From Bacteroidaceae bacterium (lineage in GTDB: Bacteria > Bacteroidota > Bacteroidia > Bacteroidales > Bacteroidaceae), in contig JAEEZX010000022.1 of NCBI GenBank assembly GCA_016292045.1, positions 16,636-80,635 on the forward strand: a DNA stretch of 64,000 nucleotides, given 5' to 3'. Positions 45,095-55,600 of the stretch are shown piece after piece. How positions within the stretch are numbered: the first letter of the stretch is position 1; each line of letters starts with the position of its first letter. The position numbers and the translations under genes are program-made. Under the pieces are notes generated by a model, which saw only the letters and a program-made list of their open reading frames with translations, was not told the origin of the DNA and did not search any database.

Positions 45095-46636
45095 TTACGA
45101 CTCCCTTAACTTTTGGGCCATCTGCTCAAGGTCTTTGCGGAGATTGTCTATCTTCTTCTGCATCTGGTCGATGAGTGTATTACCTTTCTTAGATGAAGCG
45201 GTGAGGAAGCCCAGATTGTTCTCATAGGTCTGAATCTCGGCCTTGAGAGCATCGTACGCCTTTTTGAGGCGTTGGCGATCACCGTCGATAAGCCCCTGCA
45301 GGTGTTCGGCATGCTTCTGTGCACGTGCTTCTGCCTTACCCTTCATTTCCTTGAAACGTGCTCGAGCAGCCTCTTTGTCCGCTTCGTGTTGCTTGCGTAC
45401 TTCCTCCCAATTGGCTTTACGTGCCTCAAAGAATGCATCACAAGCACTCTTGAAGCGGTTCCACAGCTGTTCGCTCTGCTTGCGCGGAGCAGCACCAAGT
45501 TCCTTCCACTGTTTCTGAAGGTTAATCAACGCCTCTGCTGTTTCTTTCCATTCTGTGCTATCTTTCAAGGCCTCTGCTTTCTCAACAAGGGCGCGACGCT
45601 TCTCCAGAGCCTCATTGATGGAGGCCTTCATGGCCTTGAAATAGGCCTGCTTGGCAGTAAAGAACTTGTCACACGCAGCACGGAAACGCTCGTATATTGC
45701 CTGATTCTCTTTTTGCGGAGCACGACCGATATTGTGCCACTCCAACTGCATTGCCTGTATATCCTTGGCAATAGCATCCCAATCAGCGAAACTGCCGAGG
45801 GGAGTCACATCTATAGCCTCCACTTTCTCGCAAAGCGCCTCCTTCTTGTGGAGATTCTCTTCCTCCTCGGCCTTCAAGGCGTCGAAATGTGCCTGATGGC
45901 GCTTATTGATAACGGTAGATGCTTCCTTGAAACGGTTCCATAGCTCCTCGCGCAAATCCTTCTCTACAGGCCCTATCTCTTTCCATTCCTGATGCAGATG
46001 CTGAAGCGTGTCAAAGGCACTCAGCACATCTTCCACATCCGCAAGTGCTTCTGCACGCTGGCAGAGCAGAAGTTTCTGTTCGAGATTCTTGCGGAAGTCG
46101 TATTCACGCATCTCATGACCCATCTTAAGCAGGTCGTAGAACTGCTCGCAATACAACTGATAGTTCTTCCAAATTTCTGTAGCCCTTTCCGGCGGTACTG
46201 GGCCTCCTTCTTTAAAAGAAGCCTGCAGCTGCTTGAATTCATTGAAATTCTTTGCTGCATCCTCAGGAGTGAGCGCCATCTGCTTTATACGTTCAAGAAT
46301 ATCGAGTTTGCGGTCGAGATTCTTCACGCGTTCCTGCTCCAGCCGCTGCATTTCCTGAGCACGTCGCTGGCGCAGCGTCTGGAGAGCCTCGCGGAATTGC
46401 GGTTCAAGCGCATCAACTTCCGGAACGAAGGCATCAGCCTCACCTCCATTGTCGATAAACACCTGACGTGCAGCGAGCACCTCCTGGTTATGGAACTTGT
46501 AATAAAGAGACTTGAGTAAATCAAATTCCTGCTTGTCGCCCGCTGTGCCGCCATCAACGATTGCCTGCGCACGGGCCACCACCTCTTCCTTTGAAGAGTA
46601 GATTGGAGAATTTTCGTTTTCCATATTTAAATCCAT
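45095..46636 (-). CDS. DUF349 repeat protein
   Basis: 513 residues, cytoplasmic, almost all helical and highly charged. Several DUF349 modules are seen, each with a W-K-E/N-G/A pattern such as LHQEWKEIGPVEKDLREELW, LEWHNIGRAPQKENQAIYER and LQKQWKELGAAPRKQSEQLW. The C-terminus is a coiled coil. The function is unknown; a nucleic-acid or ribosome-related role has been suggested for relatives. Two starts are possible, MDLNM at 46636 (overlaps corA by 10 bases) or MENEN at 46624. Confidence 0.85.
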   Translation of the reverse strand: MDLNMENENSPIYSSKEEVVARAQAIVDGGTAGDKQEFDLLKSLYYKFHNQEVLAARQVFIDNGGEADAFVPEVDALEPQFREALQTLRQRRAQEMQRLEQERVKNLDRKLDILERIKQMALTPEDAAKNFNEFKQLQASFKEGGPVPPERATEIWKNYQLYCEQFYDLLKMGHEMREYDFRKNLEQKLLLCQRAEALADVEDVLSAFDTLQHLHQEWKEIGPVEKDLREELWNRFKEASTVINKRHQAHFDALKAEEEENLHKKEALCEKVEAIDVTPLGSFADWDAIAKDIQAMQLEWHNIGRAPQKENQAIYERFRAACDKFFTAKQAYFKAMKASINEALEKRRALVEKAEALKDSTEWKETAEALINLQKQWKELGAAPRKQSEQLWNRFKSACDAFFEARKANWEEVRKQHEADKEAARARFKEMKGKAEARAQKHAEHLQGLIDGDRQRLKKAYDALKAEIQTYENNLGFLTASSKKGNTLIDQMQKKIDNLRKDLEQMAQKLRES

Positions 46637-47553
46637 TGTTTACGATGAAAATACCACCAGAAGATGGCAGTTGTGCCCACAGAAAGAATCAGGGCAACGG
46701 GGAATCCCCACACTGTTGTTTCCATACCGTTGATAAGGTTCATGCCAAACAACGAGGAGATAAGTGTCGGGAACATGAGTATAATGGAGATGGATGTCAA
46801 TACACGCATCACGCCGTTCATATTATTGTTGATGATGTTGGCATACGTATCCATCGTAGATTCCAGAATGTTGGTATATATTCCAGCAGATTCCCTTGCC
46901 TGCGACATCTCGATATTGACGTCTTCGATAAGATCGGCATCAAGGTCGTCGACGGGCAACTTGAACTTCAGTTTAGAGAGCAGATTCTCGTTGCCTCTGA
47001 TGGAAGTAATGAAATATGTCAGAGAGTCCTGCAGGCGTGACAGCGAGATCAGGTCTGCATTGTCGATGTGGTGGTCGAGATTACGCTTACTCTTATCGAT
47101 GAGCAGGTTTATCTGCTTGAGCCGCTTCAGATACCATACGGCAGATGACAGGAAGATGCGGAACACGAAATCCACCGCATCGGTGAATCCTACGCCCCTT
47201 CTCTGATGGAATGTGACGAAGTCTATCATCATATTTGTCTCGAAGTTGCACACTGTTATGAGTATATCGTCCTTCATGATGATACCAAGCGGGATTGTTG
47301 TATAAGGTGTGCGCGAACGCACTTCCTTGACATACGGGATACGCATGATGATAAGCTGCCATCCGTCGTCGTATTCGTAGCGCGCCCTCTCATCCGTATC
47401 GGCGATGTCCCCGAGGAAATAGTCGGGCATGCCGAGAGTCTTCTCCAGATAGTCAGTCTCTTCGTCTGTCGGACAAGTGATCTGTATCCAGCATCCGCTC
47501 TGCCAGTTCTCCATCGCATGGAGGCCTCCCTTGATGTTCCAATATGTTTTCAT
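46627..47553 (-). CDS. corA: CorA-family magnesium/divalent metal transporter
   Basis: 308 residues. A large N-terminal cytoplasmic domain (1-245) leads through the long stalk helix to two membrane spans. The signature G270-M271-N272 in SSLFGMNLINGM ends span 1, and the C-terminus is the basic YFHRKQWI. It forms a homopentameric channel for Mg2+ or Co2+. It is followed directly by the DUF349 gene. Confidence 0.92.
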   Translation of the reverse strand: MKTYWNIKGGLHAMENWQSGCWIQITCPTDEETDYLEKTLGMPDYFLGDIADTDERARYEYDDGWQLIIMRIPYVKEVRSRTPYTTIPLGIIMKDDILITVCNFETNMMIDFVTFHQRRGVGFTDAVDFVFRIFLSSAVWYLKRLKQINLLIDKSKRNLDHHIDNADLISLSRLQDSLTYFITSIRGNENLLSKLKFKLPVDDLDADLIEDVNIEMSQARESAGIYTNILESTMDTYANIINNNMNGVMRVLTSISIILMFPTLISSLFGMNLINGMETTVWGFPVALILSVGTTAIFWWYFHRKQWI

Positions 47554-47609
47554 CGGCCTTTCTTTTCTTGTGTCGCAGTTTCTCGCTGAAGGGGAAGCAT
47601 TGGTTTATA

Positions 47610-49313
47610 TTAGTTCTTTACCACCTTTGTGGGATATTTTTCTTTCAGTCCGGAAGCATCGATGACATTGATGACATAGTCACCTATCTTCTCGCATTCG
47701 GCAATAAGATCCATGTAGAAGACTCCGGTCTGGTAATCGTATAATTTGTTGTTGATATCGGTGATGTTCTGGTTCTTTAGCTGATTGCGGTAGTTGTTGA
47801 TTTCGTGCTCCGTGTTGTAGTTGCGGTTGAGATCAACGTAGCGACGGTCGCCCTGCTCGATGGTGGTTTGCATCAGTACCATTGCCTCCCTCGTGAGTTG
47901 CATCATTGAGTGTATGTGCTGATACTGCTTTTCGGTAAAGTCCTCTTTGCCGTACTGGCGTTTTCTGGAGATGGTGCGTGCTGCGTGATATACAGAGTCA
48001 CCGATGCTCTCCAGTTCACCGCACATTCGCATCATACGCTGAATTTCTATCTTGGACTCTGCAGACAGCCTGCCTTCCGCCACCTTGGTGAGATAGTCGC
48101 AAATCTCTATCTCCATATTATCGGTAATGTTCTCGTATTTCTCTATGCGGGAAAAGAGTTTGTTGAAATCCTCACCCTTGTTGGTGTGCAGCAGTTCCTC
48201 TACAAAACCATACATTCTCACGCAGCGAGAGATAAACACGTTCAGTTCCTTCTTTGCCTCAAAGATTGAAAGCTCCGCTGTGGACAGCAGGCCGCCGGAG
48301 ATATACTGCAGACGGCTCTCTTCCTCTTCGGCACCGGGTGCTTGGGGAATGATGAAGCAGACGAGCTTTTCCATAAGCGGCACAAACCAGATGAGGATAA
48401 GCACGTTGCACACGTTGAATGCCGTGTGGAATGCAGCCAGAACAACAGTGAGTATGTTCTTGTCGGCTATCTCTTTGTGGGGATCACAGCCCACCGTCTC
48501 ACATACGAAGTCTACGAAATACGGGAAGATACAAAGTATCCAGCACACACCGAAGAGGTTGAATATCAAGTGTGCCATAGCAGCACGTCTGGCTTGCGTG
48601 GAAGCCGACATCGCCACGATGTTGGATGTGATTGTCGTACCGATGTTCTCACCCATAACCAGCGCAATTCCCATGTAGATGTCCAGCACACCGGTCGAAC
48701 AGAGCGTCATGGTGATGGCCATGATTGCTGCAGACGACTGTACTGCGCATGTGAGCAGTCCGCCAATGAGCAAGAACAGGAGATAACTGCCGTATCCCCA
48801 TCCCGAAATGGATTCAAAGAAATTCTGTATGGCAGGATTCTGGTCGAGATGCATCTCCACGGCGTTCATCTTGAGGGTGGTGAGTCCCAGCAGCATCAGC
48901 GCCAGACCCATGATGAATTCTCCGAGGTTTATATTCTTCTTGGAGTAGATGAGTATGATGGAAATGACAATTGCCGTATACACCACGCTGCGCATATCAA
49001 ACGCTCCTCCCAGCACCATGATCCATGCCGTGAGTGTCGTACCGATGTTTGCGCCCATGATGACACTGATGGCTTGCGACAGAGTCAGCAACCCTGCGGA
49101 AACAAAAGATACAGTCATCACCGTGGTTGCGGTTGAAGACTGTACGCTTGCAGTAATGAATGTACCGGTAAGGAGGCTTGTGACGCGATTGGTGGTCATT
49201 GTGGCGAGCACTTTACGCAACTTGGAGCCTGCCATTTTCTGCAGTCCTTCACTCATCACCTTCATGCCGTACATGAGCAGGGCGACGCATCCAACTAGAA
49301 CAAAGAATCCCAT
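47610..49313 (-). CDS. Na+/phosphate cotransporter family protein (PhoU-like tail)
   Basis: 567 residues. The membrane part has two inverted repeats with the QSS signature (QSST at residues 58-61 and QSSA at 192-195). The C-terminal 200 residues form a PhoU-like helical domain (MEIEICDYLTKVAEGRLSAE). It probably takes up phosphate with sodium, which would fit a sodium-based energy system together with the ATPase. It is preceded by its own -7 box at 49364. Confidence 0.88.
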   Translation of the reverse strand: MGFFVLVGCVALLMYGMKVMSEGLQKMAGSKLRKVLATMTTNRVTSLLTGTFITASVQSSTATTVMTVSFVSAGLLTLSQAISVIMGANIGTTLTAWIMVLGGAFDMRSVVYTAIVISIILIYSKKNINLGEFIMGLALMLLGLTTLKMNAVEMHLDQNPAIQNFFESISGWGYGSYLLFLLIGGLLTCAVQSSAAIMAITMTLCSTGVLDIYMGIALVMGENIGTTITSNIVAMSASTQARRAAMAHLIFNLFGVCWILCIFPYFVDFVCETVGCDPHKEIADKNILTVVLAAFHTAFNVCNVLILIWFVPLMEKLVCFIIPQAPGAEEEESRLQYISGGLLSTAELSIFEAKKELNVFISRCVRMYGFVEELLHTNKGEDFNKLFSRIEKYENITDNMEIEICDYLTKVAEGRLSAESKIEIQRMMRMCGELESIGDSVYHAARTISRKRQYGKEDFTEKQYQHIHSMMQLTREAMVLMQTTIEQGDRRYVDLNRNYNTEHEINNYRNQLKNQNITDINNKLYDYQTGVFYMDLIAECEKIGDYVINVIDASGLKEKYPTKVVKN

Positions 49314-49363
49314 GGGAATGTTTTTAGGTTTTGATTTACGTAATAAGATGTCACTTTCGCGGG

Positions 49364-49371
49364 CAAATGTA
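49364..49371 (-). promoter_or_regulatory. -7 box of the Na/Pi cotransporter gene
   Basis: TACATTTG on the minus strand, about 50 bases before the start at 49313, matches TAnnTTTG. No clear -33 box is seen. Confidence 0.55.
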
Positions 49372-49417
49372 GTAAAAAGTTTCGATTTTAGGGAGTAACT
49401 CCGAAACTTTTTTTCTC

Positions 49418-50179
49418 TTATGTATGTTTTTCTACAGCATTTGTCAGTTCAATAAACTCTTTTATGGAGAGCTCCTCGGGTCTTCTTGTGGAAAAAGCAT
49501 GTCCTTCGGGAATGATATTCCTCAACGAAACACGCAGCATCTTACGACGTTGCTGAAAAGCCTGTTTCACCAGCCTTGTAAGCAGCATCACATCACACCC
49601 CACATCCGTCACGCCGTTGCGCTTCATACAGATGACTGCCGACTGAACTTTTGGAGGAGGATTAAACACGGTCGGGGGTACGGTGAAGAGGTACTCCACA
49701 TCATACCACAGTCCCAAAAGTATGGTGATGATGCCGTATGCTTTTGTTCCGGGTTTAGCCGCAAGACGCTCTGCCATCTCCTTTTGTATCATACCCGTAC
49801 AACACGGGATGTAGTCCTTAAAATCCAGCATCTTGAAGAATATCTGCGAAGAGATGTTATAGGGATAGTTGCCTGTCAGCAGAAACGGACCTCCGAATGT
49901 CCTGTCGAGATGCATCTTCAAGAAATCGTCCTCAATAATGTCGTCCTCGAAGTCGGGATATGTCTTGCGCAGATACTCCACCGATTCATAATCCAGCTCC
50001 ACCACCTTTAGATGCCGTTTCTTCTGCATCAAAAACTGAGTCATCACTCCCATACCGGGCCCCACTTCCAGAATTGGTATGTCCGGATACAGATCCACGG
50101 TGTCGGCAATGCGCCGCGCCACACCGAGGTCAGTTAAAAAATGTTGCCCCAGGAACTTTTTTGGTCTAACTTGACGCAT
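49418..50179 (-). CDS. rsmA: 16S rRNA (adenine1518/1519-N6) dimethyltransferase
   Basis: 253 residues (KsgA). It dimethylates two adenines in the 3' hairpin of 16S rRNA late in assembly. The SAM-binding motif is EVGPGMGVMTQFL, and motif IV is TGNYPYNISSQIFF. The start MRQVRPKKFLGQHFLTDLGV is typical. Upstream is the minus-strand -7 box at 50209-50216. Confidence 0.95.
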   Translation of the reverse strand: MRQVRPKKFLGQHFLTDLGVARRIADTVDLYPDIPILEVGPGMGVMTQFLMQKKRHLKVVELDYESVEYLRKTYPDFEDDIIEDDFLKMHLDRTFGGPFLLTGNYPYNISSQIFFKMLDFKDYIPCCTGMIQKEMAERLAAKPGTKAYGIITILLGLWYDVEYLFTVPPTVFNPPPKVQSAVICMKRNGVTDVGCDVMLLTRLVKQAFQQRRKMLRVSLRNIIPEGHAFSTRRPEELSIKEFIELTNAVEKHT

Positions 50180-50197
50180 AGTCTCGCAGATTTTTTG

Positions 50198-50216
50198 TAA
50201 TTTTGTTGCAAAGATA
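50198..50216. promoter_or_regulatory. Two back-to-back promoters (flippase-like gene and rsmA)
   Basis: TAATTTTG at 50198-50205 on the plus strand and TATCTTTG at 50216-50209 on the minus strand both match TAnnTTTG and lie only 3 bases apart. RNA polymerase cannot use both at once, so the two divergent units should compete. Confidence 0.6.
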
Positions 50217-50223
50217 AGTATTT

Positions 50224-51201
50224 TTGGTGAAAAAACACGCTAGTATAGTCATAAAAATAGGCTTGCCGCTGGTTTTAGCTGCTGCCATACTCTGGTGGAT
50301 GTATCGTGGCATCGACTGGTCAGTGGTAAGCATGGCTCTCTCGAGCCGTCGCTGCTGGGTATGGATACTGTTGTCCATGCCGTTCGGTATCACGGCGCAG
50401 TTGTTCCGTGCCCTGCGTTGGAAGATGGTGCTCAAAGAGGGACGTCTTTCCGTGATACTTAACAGCATATTTCTCTCTTATGCCAGTTCGCTGGTGGTGC
50501 CCCGCAGCGGGGAAGTGCTGCGCTGCGGAGTGGTGCGCCGTTACGACAAACTGGATTTCCCGAAACTTGTAGGAAGTGTTGTCTGCGAACGTATCATCGA
50601 TATGGTGATGATACTCCTTCTGGCTCTTCTCGTAGTTGTATGGCAGATACCCGTATTCCTGAGTTTCATGCAACGGACGGGAATGAGCATGGGAGGTCTT
50701 TTCGCCCGTTTCACTCCTACAGGTTGGTGGGTCACCGTCCTGTCCGGAGTGCTTATCGTCCTCACAGCCTTGTGGCTGGTGCGTCGTGTGCAGCTATTCA
50801 GTCGTGTCAAAGAGCGCCTGCGCGGATTCAAGAGCGGACTCCTCGGAGTGAGAAATGTGTCCAATCCATCGCTCTTTATCGCATATAGCGTTGGTATATG
50901 GGCGAGCTACTATCTGCATTTCTGGGTGGCGTTTCAGTGCTTCGACTTCACCGCATCGCTTGGCAACGACTGTGCTCTGGTGGCTTTCGTGGTGGGATGC
51001 TTTGCCGTGCTGGTGCCAACGCCCAACGGTGCTGGTCCCTGGCATTTTGCAGTGAAGACCGTCCTGATGCTCTACGGTGTGAACGGCGACGACGGTGCCG
51101 TCTTTGCTCTCATTGTGCACACCCTGCAGACTCTCCTCGTGGTGCTTCTCGGGCTCTCTGCCCTCATGGCTTTGTCATTAACTAAAATCCAAATACGATG
51201 A
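50224..51201 (+). CDS. Flippase-like membrane protein (UPF0104/LPG synthase TM family)
   Basis: 325 residues with about eight membrane spans. The family marks are RALRWKMVLKEGRLSVILNS, SYASSLVVPRSGEVLRCGVV and PTPNGAGPWHFAVKTVLMLY. Relatives are the membrane part of lysyl-phosphatidylglycerol synthase or act as lipid-linked substrate flippases. There is no C-terminal synthase domain here. The start is TTG at 50224 or GTG at 50227. The last bases overlap the pepD start (ATGA). Confidence 0.8.
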   Translation: MVKKHASIVIKIGLPLVLAAAILWWMYRGIDWSVVSMALSSRRCWVWILLSMPFGITAQLFRALRWKMVLKEGRLSVILNSIFLSYASSLVVPRSGEVLRCGVVRRYDKLDFPKLVGSVVCERIIDMVMILLLALLVVVWQIPVFLSFMQRTGMSMGGLFARFTPTGWWVTVLSGVLIVLTALWLVRRVQLFSRVKERLRGFKSGLLGVRNVSNPSLFIAYSVGIWASYYLHFWVAFQCFDFTASLGNDCALVAFVVGCFAVLVPTPNGAGPWHFAVKTVLMLYGVNGDDGAVFALIVHTLQTLLVVLLGLSALMALSLTKIQIR

Positions 51202-52643
51202 ACATTCAAGATCTCAATCCCCAGGTTATCTGGAAGAATTTCTACCTCCTCACCCAAGTGCCCCGTCCGAGCGGACATCTTGAGAAGATACAGGCCTTCT
51301 TGCTCCAGTGGTCAAAGGAGCACGGCGTAGAGGCCTTCAAGGACAATGCCGGCAACATCGTGATGAAGAAACCCGCCACAGCCGGGAGGGAAGACCGCAA
51401 GCGAGTGGTATTGCAGGCCCACATGGATATGGTGCCGCAGAAGCTCGACGAGGTGCAGCACGATTTCGAGAACGACCCCATTCAGGCATACGTTGACGGC
51501 GAATGGGTGCGGGCTAAGGGTACCACGCTGGGCAGCGATGACGGTATGGGTGTAGCAGCCATCATGGCAGTCATGGAGTCGTCCGATCTTGAGCACGGTC
51601 CTCTGGAGGCTCTCATCACGGTCGACGAAGAGACGGGAATGTTCGGAGTGAACAATCTCTCCGCCGACACACTTCACGGCGACATACTTCTCAACCTCGA
51701 CGAGGAAACGCACGGCGAATTTGTCGTGGGCAGTGCGGGCGGTATCAATATAAAGGCAGAACTCCAGTACAAAGAAGAGGAGACCGACCCCGAAGACGTT
51801 TCCGTGAAGATACGCATCGAAGGCCTCAAGGGCGGCCATTCCGGTTGCGAGATACACGAAGGGCGCGCCAATGCCAACAAACTCATGGCACGCATTGTAC
51901 GTCAGGCCATTCAGGACGATGACGCGTGTCTGGTGAGCTGGAACGGCGGCAATATGCGCAATGCTATTCCCCGCAGTTGTGAGGTAGTGATATCCCTTCC
52001 CAAGGAGAATCTCGACGACCTGCACGACCTGGCACAGTACTGTCAGAATGCGTTCCGTGAGGAGTTCCGTTTCATCGAGGACGACATCAGCGTTCAGCTT
52101 ATTGCCGTGGAAAAGGCTTCCCATCAGATGCCGGCAGAGATACGTGACAATCTCGTGGATGCCATCATGGCATGCCACGACGGTGTGTTGCGCTACATTC
52201 CGTCCATACCGGGTATTGTGGAGACATCGTCCAATCTCGCCATCATCAATATGGGCGGAGGCAACGCCGAATTCAAGATACTGGCCCGCGGCAGTCAGTC
52301 CACATATTTCGAATACCTCCAGGAGATGCTTGAGAGCACTTTCGCCATGGCAGGTATGAAGGTGACGATGGACGGTGAGTATGGTGCCTGGCAGCCCAAC
52401 TGGGATTCTCCCATTGTGGCCAAGATGCAGGAAGTCTTCAAGGACACTTTCGGCACGGCTCCCGTAGTGCGTGTATGCCACGCCGGCCTGGAGTGCAGCA
52501 TCATCGGCGGTGTGTATCCGCAGATGGACCTCGTTGCCTTCGGTCCCACGCTCAAGAGTCCCCACACTCCCGACGAGCGAGTCAACATACAGACCGTTGC
52601 CGATTTCTGGCTCTTCCTGCAGAATCTCCTGAAAGCCATCTAA
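51198..52643 (+). CDS. pepD: Beta-Ala-His dipeptidase, M20 family
   Basis: 481 residues, cytosolic zinc aminoacyl-histidine dipeptidase. Metal ligands are seen as H75 and D77 (LQAHMDMVP), the aspartate pair 114-115 (LGSDDGMGVA) and E144/E145 (TVDEETGMFG). Further ligands lie in LNLDEETHGEFV and the C-terminal region. It splits Xaa-His dipeptides and supports peptide use. It is translationally coupled to the flippase-like gene. Confidence 0.92.
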   Translation: MNIQDLNPQVIWKNFYLLTQVPRPSGHLEKIQAFLLQWSKEHGVEAFKDNAGNIVMKKPATAGREDRKRVVLQAHMDMVPQKLDEVQHDFENDPIQAYVDGEWVRAKGTTLGSDDGMGVAAIMAVMESSDLEHGPLEALITVDEETGMFGVNNLSADTLHGDILLNLDEETHGEFVVGSAGGINIKAELQYKEEETDPEDVSVKIRIEGLKGGHSGCEIHEGRANANKLMARIVRQAIQDDDACLVSWNGGNMRNAIPRSCEVVISLPKENLDDLHDLAQYCQNAFREEFRFIEDDISVQLIAVEKASHQMPAEIRDNLVDAIMACHDGVLRYIPSIPGIVETSSNLAIINMGGGNAEFKILARGSQSTYFEYLQEMLESTFAMAGMKVTMDGEYGAWQPNWDSPIVAKMQEVFKDTFGTAPVVRVCHAGLECSIIGGVYPQMDLVAFGPTLKSPHTPDERVNIQTVADFWLFLQNLLKAI

Positions 52644-52655
52644 GCACCCCACCCT

Positions 52656-55600
52656 ATGATGAAGCGACTCCTTGCCATCGTGATGCTGTTCCCGCTGTTC
52701 TGCTCCGCTGCAGAGCGTCCGGGCAAAGCGCTTGCATCACTTCTGGAAGCATGCCTCTCTCAGGAGGAAATCGTACCCGACAGCATCTATGGTGGCATAC
52801 GTCAGCTGGAAAATGTGCGCCACACGCATCCCGTCTACACAGCAGCCCTCGCGCGCCTCTACGCAGAGCGGGCATACCTTGCTCAGGTGTACGAGCGTGA
52901 GACGCCGTCCCCTGCAGACAGCCTCCGCCAATGGAGCACGATGGAGTGGTACCGCCGCTCGCAGGCTCTCTTCCGTGAGGTGCTCGCCAATCAGGAACTG
53001 CTCCACAGGGAGCGCACGAAAGACTGGCTCCCGCTGGTGAAGCGCGGCCGTAAGGACAAGGTCTTCGGCGGCGATATGCTCTACGTGGTGTGGCGTGCGA
53101 TGCAAGGTTCGTTGCCGGACGAGTATTGGCGTAAAGACTCGCTGCTATCCATCGACCGCCTGATAGCTTTCTACAAGGAGCACGAGATGAAAGAGGCTGT
53201 TCATTGGCTCACATGGGAGCGCAACGACTCGCTCCGTCTGCTCACTCCCTCACTCGGTGCCCGCGTGCCGAGCACGGTGTATCCGGGAAAGGATATCCGC
53301 GTGGCACTGATCCTGCTCAACATGCGGGAGGTGACGCTCAAGGTGATGTCGGGCAAGAAGACGGTGCGTAAACAGCGCATTTCCCTGCCCCCTCATCCTG
53401 CCACCGAGCGCTGGTATGACACCATTTCGCTGGGCGCTCTGCCTGCCGGTCGCTACAAAATCGTCATGGACGGCAAAGCCGCAACGCGTCTTCTGCATCG
53501 TCCCAAGAGTGTGGAAAGCGCTCTTGAGGTCTGCCCGCAGAAAGTCTTCACGATGGGGATGCCCGACGGTTCGCTGCGCCTGTGGAAGGTGGACGCCATG
53601 ACGGGCGCTCCGATGGATACGCTCCTCGTCGACACTGCGGACATGTACCGCCACTTCCAGTACACCCCACCCTCGCTGGCCGAGCTGCGCCGCACATCCA
53701 TATTCACCGACCGTCCCATCTATCGTCCGGGACAGCAGGTGCAGGTGGGCGGTGTCGTCTACGCACAGCGCCACTGGGATGCCCGTGTGGTGAGCAAGTT
53801 GAATATACCTGTCATCCTTCGCGACGCCCGCAACCGTGCCCTCGACACGGTATGGGTGCAGACCGACACACTCGGTGTCTTCTCCTGCTGCTTCACTCTT
53901 CCCGAGAGCGGTCGCACGGGCACATTCTCCGTGCATGCCGGAGGTGCCTCGCGCCCCTTCAGCGTGGAGGAATACCGTCGTCCCACTTTCTACGTATCGC
54001 TCTCGATGGACAGCACCCTCGTGCAGGGCGTTGTCACAGGATATAACGGCGTTCCCGTGCGTCGTGCCCGTGTTACAGCCACCGCCTCGCGCCTTGCCTG
54101 CTGGTGGTATCGCGGGGCGCAGAAGCCTCATCAGCTCGACACGCTCTACACCGATTCTGAAGGACGTTTCTCCTACACCATTCCCTCCGAACTCATCGAC
54201 AAGAGCCAGGCCTTCTTCCCCCGTCTAAGGGTGAAGGCTGTGGTGCAGAGCGAGACGGGCGAAGTGCAGGAGGCCAGCGCTTTCCAGCGCCTCTTCCCCG
54301 ATCCTCCGCAACCCGTCAGCGAGAGTCCTTGGGCTCGCTCCGTTTCCGATACGATATACGTCTATGAGACACTCATCGCCGGCCGTCATGTGCTGCGCGA
54401 CACCATGTGGATTGCCACCGACACTCTCTTCCTTCCCGACACTCCCTACGAGGAGCGTTTCGGCGAGGGTGCTGTGGCCACTTGGACTTATGTGAAGGAC
54501 GGAGAACTCTACCACGAGCAGCGCAACATACCGCGTCCTCTTCCTCAGGACACACTGCGCTATCGCTGGGACACCTTCCGCGACCGCGTGCGTCCCGGCA
54601 GCAAGGAGCGCTGGTCGCTCACCGTCACCCGCAAGGACGGCACACCCGTCTCCGCCAACGTGATGCTCACGCTCTACGACGCATCCCTCGATGCCCTCGC
54701 CTCCCAGCCGTGGTCGCTGCACGTATCGCGCTATCCCTCTCTCCCGTGGGCCAGTTTCGACCAACGTGGCGACTTCTCCCCCTTCTCCCTGTGGCTTTCC
54801 GTGTGGATGACACACTGGGCGCAGGACGAACGGGTGACCGACTTCTCGCGCTTCGACGACCTCTATTTCTCTCCGCGCTATGAACGCAGTTACCCGATGC
54901 GATTCCTCAGACTGAAGCCCGTGAGGGTGAGTGCGAGGAAAAGTGCAAGAGCCGCCAACGACTATGCTGTGCTGTCGGCGAGCGATGCTAAGATCAGCGG
55001 CTTAGCGATGCGGGAAACGGCCTTCGGGGCACAGGAAGGAGCTGTGGCACAGGAAGATGCTGTGGAAGAGGAAGAATCCCTCGAGGGCAAGGCTCTGCGC
55101 AGCGACTTCTCCGAGACCTCGTTCTTCTATCCTGCGCTGCGTACCGACAGTCAGGGACGCGTCGCCGTAGTGTTCACCCTCCCAGAGAGTCTCACCTCGT
55201 GGCATCTGCGCGGCCTCACCCACACCGCCACACTGGAGTCGCTCTCCTTCAGCGACACCGTGATAGCACAGAAACCTCTCATGGCGGAGCTCCAGCTCCC
55301 GCGTTTCCTGCGTGTGGGCGATGAAGTGACTGTTACCGCCACCGTAAGCAACATCTCCGACGAGGCCCTCTCCGGCCGTGCCGTGCTTGAGATACTCAAT
55401 GCCGAGACCGAGCGTGTTATGCGTCGCGAGCGCGTATCCTTCTCTCTTGCTTCCCACGCGGACACTGTATACACCTTCCGCCTCAGTGCCGGCGGTGCTC
55501 CCGAACTGATATGCCGCTGGCAGGCAGAGAGCAGCGATGCCAGCGACGGCGAGCAGCGCGCCCTGCCCGTGCTCTCCGACATAGAGCACATCACCAGCAG

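Noticed and set aside
51312..52652. A 446-codon open frame opposite pepD
   Set aside because: The sense protein has all M20 metal ligands. The antisense product is histidine-, leucine- and valine-rich without any family pattern.
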